From positions 62,001 to 126,000 of the forward strand of contig NZ_JAMKBJ010000005.1 of the NCBI RefSeq assembly GCF_027563315.1: a DNA stretch of 64,000 nt, given 5' to 3'. The notes under the pieces were generated by a model. The model did no database searches, was not told the DNA's origin, and worked only from the letters and a program-made list of their open reading frames with translations. The translations under genes and the position numbers were made by a program. Origin of the DNA: Paenisporosarcina quisquiliarum (GTDB lineage Bacteria > Bacillota > Bacilli > Bacillales_A > Planococcaceae). Positions 63,335 through 64,000 of this stretch are shown piece after piece (position 1 is the stretch's first letter; each line of letters opens with the position of its first letter).

Positions 63335-63733
63335 TCAGCATTCCTCTCCCATACTCTTTAACTTGAGTAATATAGAAAGGAAAATTCGCTTATTAGCAGC
63401 TTCAGCCCAAGAACCTTCACTAAATCTTTCCTGACGAACAAAGTATGTTAGCAAAGCCCTTAACTTTTCAGAGTTATCTGTATTATTTATTAAAATAATT
63501 GCATCATCACCAGTGCTGATGTCACTGCTTACTAAGCTTTGATAATCATTCAACATGATGCCACTGTCATATACGTCTTGAATAAATTCACGTAATTTCT
63601 TATCGTAAACAGGATACGACATCGTAATGACACCATCTTCACGTTTAGTCGATTGCCATTTATAAAACTCTAGGTTGTCATTTTCAAAATACTTTATGTA
63701 ACCGAATAAATTCTCATAGTTATTCCCTAACAT
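63335..63733 (-). CDS. DUF6508-like protein
   Basis: 132 residues. The C-terminal LTYFVRQERFSEGSWAEAANKRIFL resembles the DUF6508 signature, but I am only moderately sure of that name. Soluble, acidic. GGGGGAC precedes the ATG. It lies 24 nt after the next gene's stop, so the two are probably co-transcribed. Confidence 0.65.
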   Translation of the reverse strand: MLGNNYENLFGYIKYFENDNLEFYKWQSTKREDGVITMSYPVYDKKLREFIQDVYDSGIMLNDYQSLVSSDISTGDDAIILINNTDNSEKLRALLTYFVRQERFSEGSWAEAANKRIFLSILLKLKSMGEEC

Positions 63734-63757
63734 TAAAGTCCCCCGTCCCCCGTATAG

Positions 63758-64000
63758 CTATTGATGCTCACCAAAATAATCCTTTAGTTTTCGTTGCATG
63801 TCTTCCTTATGGGCGGCAAATTGCTTATGTCGGTGACCATTTCCTCCGGATGGATGAGGAAAGCCAGTTAAGATCGACTCTTTATTGATATAGCCACACT
63901 CAGCAAGATACTCGATTACCTTCGAAACATTCACTCCGAGTGGAATAATGAGAGCATCATTTAACTTGTTAAGCTCACCAGCCGTGTAGTCAAGAATGTG
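63758..64000 (-). CDS. Uracil-DNA-glycosylase-superfamily-like protein (partial, 5' end outside window)
   Basis: The visible 80 residues are the C-terminus, ending at TAG 63758. GFPHPSGGNGHRHKQF resembles the HPS-containing loop of the UDG superfamily, and ALIIPLGVNVSKVIEYL is compatible with a preceding strand and helix. The N-terminal catalytic part is outside the window, so the assignment is tentative. Confidence 0.55.
   Translation of the reverse strand, partial: HILDYTAGELNKLNDALIIPLGVNVSKVIEYLAECGYINKESILTGFPHPSGGNGHRHKQFAAHKEDMQRKLKDYFGEHQ

Overview
The window is chromosomal DNA from a low-GC, aerobic, endospore-forming member of the Bacillales, most likely Planococcaceae (Sporosarcina, Psychrobacillus or Lysinibacillus-like; I cannot name the genus). 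The evidence is the spore genes (prkA, yhbH, spoVR, tlp, a gamma-type SASP, lytH, sda), a CtaG-type oxidase assembly factor, frequent TTG and GTG starts after strong Shine-Dalgarno sites, and short monocistronic units separated by strong hairpin terminators. I see no tRNA, rRNA, CRISPR array, prophage or complete IS.

Layout. 1-9.2 kb: a diguanylate cyclase cut by the window edge, an RlmI-like methyltransferase, an LD-carboxypeptidase, a HEAT protein, a ribA-ribD-HAD phosphatase unit behind a consensus promoter with nested palindromes, a dicarboxylate/glutamate symporter and a small methyltransferase. 9.2-15 kb: a Tet(M)-like ribosomal protection GTPase, a GC-rich dispersed repeat, two spore proteins, an aldo/keto reductase and D-serine dehydratase. 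15-22 kb: LytH, a PuuD-type amidase, the CtaG/DUF2243 pair, a DUF2157/GDYxxLxY pair, a second copy of the dispersed repeat, an AAC(6')-like acetyltransferase, and sda behind DnaA boxes. 22-31 kb: the prkA-yhbH-spoVR sporulation unit, a PAP2/vanadium haloperoxidase-type protein, and an RsbR paralogue. 31-44 kb: a DUF3231 protein, a YdhK lipoprotein behind a CsoR-type palindrome, a SurA-N lipoprotein, a MarR-nitroreductase-ABM unit, a TmrB-like ATPase, two decayed genes, a TsdA-like dihaem cytochrome, an erythromycin-esterase-like protein and cysK. 44-52 kb: about twelve small enzymes, all on the minus strand (LigT, Nudix, alpha/beta hydrolase, kinase, GNAT, cupin, HAD, VOC, amidase). 52-64 kb: MEDS sensor, MFS transporter, GNAT, a divergent HTH/vWA module, a multi-VOC fusion, a secreted lamin-tail/PLD protein, HxlR with a divergent VOC gene, a CoA-type Nudix hydrolase, and a partial gene at the right edge.

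The most interesting signals are mostly not single genes. (1) Intergenic arrays of short motifs spaced exactly 21 bp apart occur at four convincing loci plus one weak one, and two of the loci share a core sequence. (2) A GC-rich composite repeat is flanked at two loci by duplicated terminator hairpins, as if it had inserted into a terminator and duplicated it. (3) A riboflavin-type trio lacks ribE/ribH and an RFN element but has a palindromic operator. (4) A divergent vWA/HTH pair has no function I know of. (5) sda, only 40 codons long, carries DnaA boxes.
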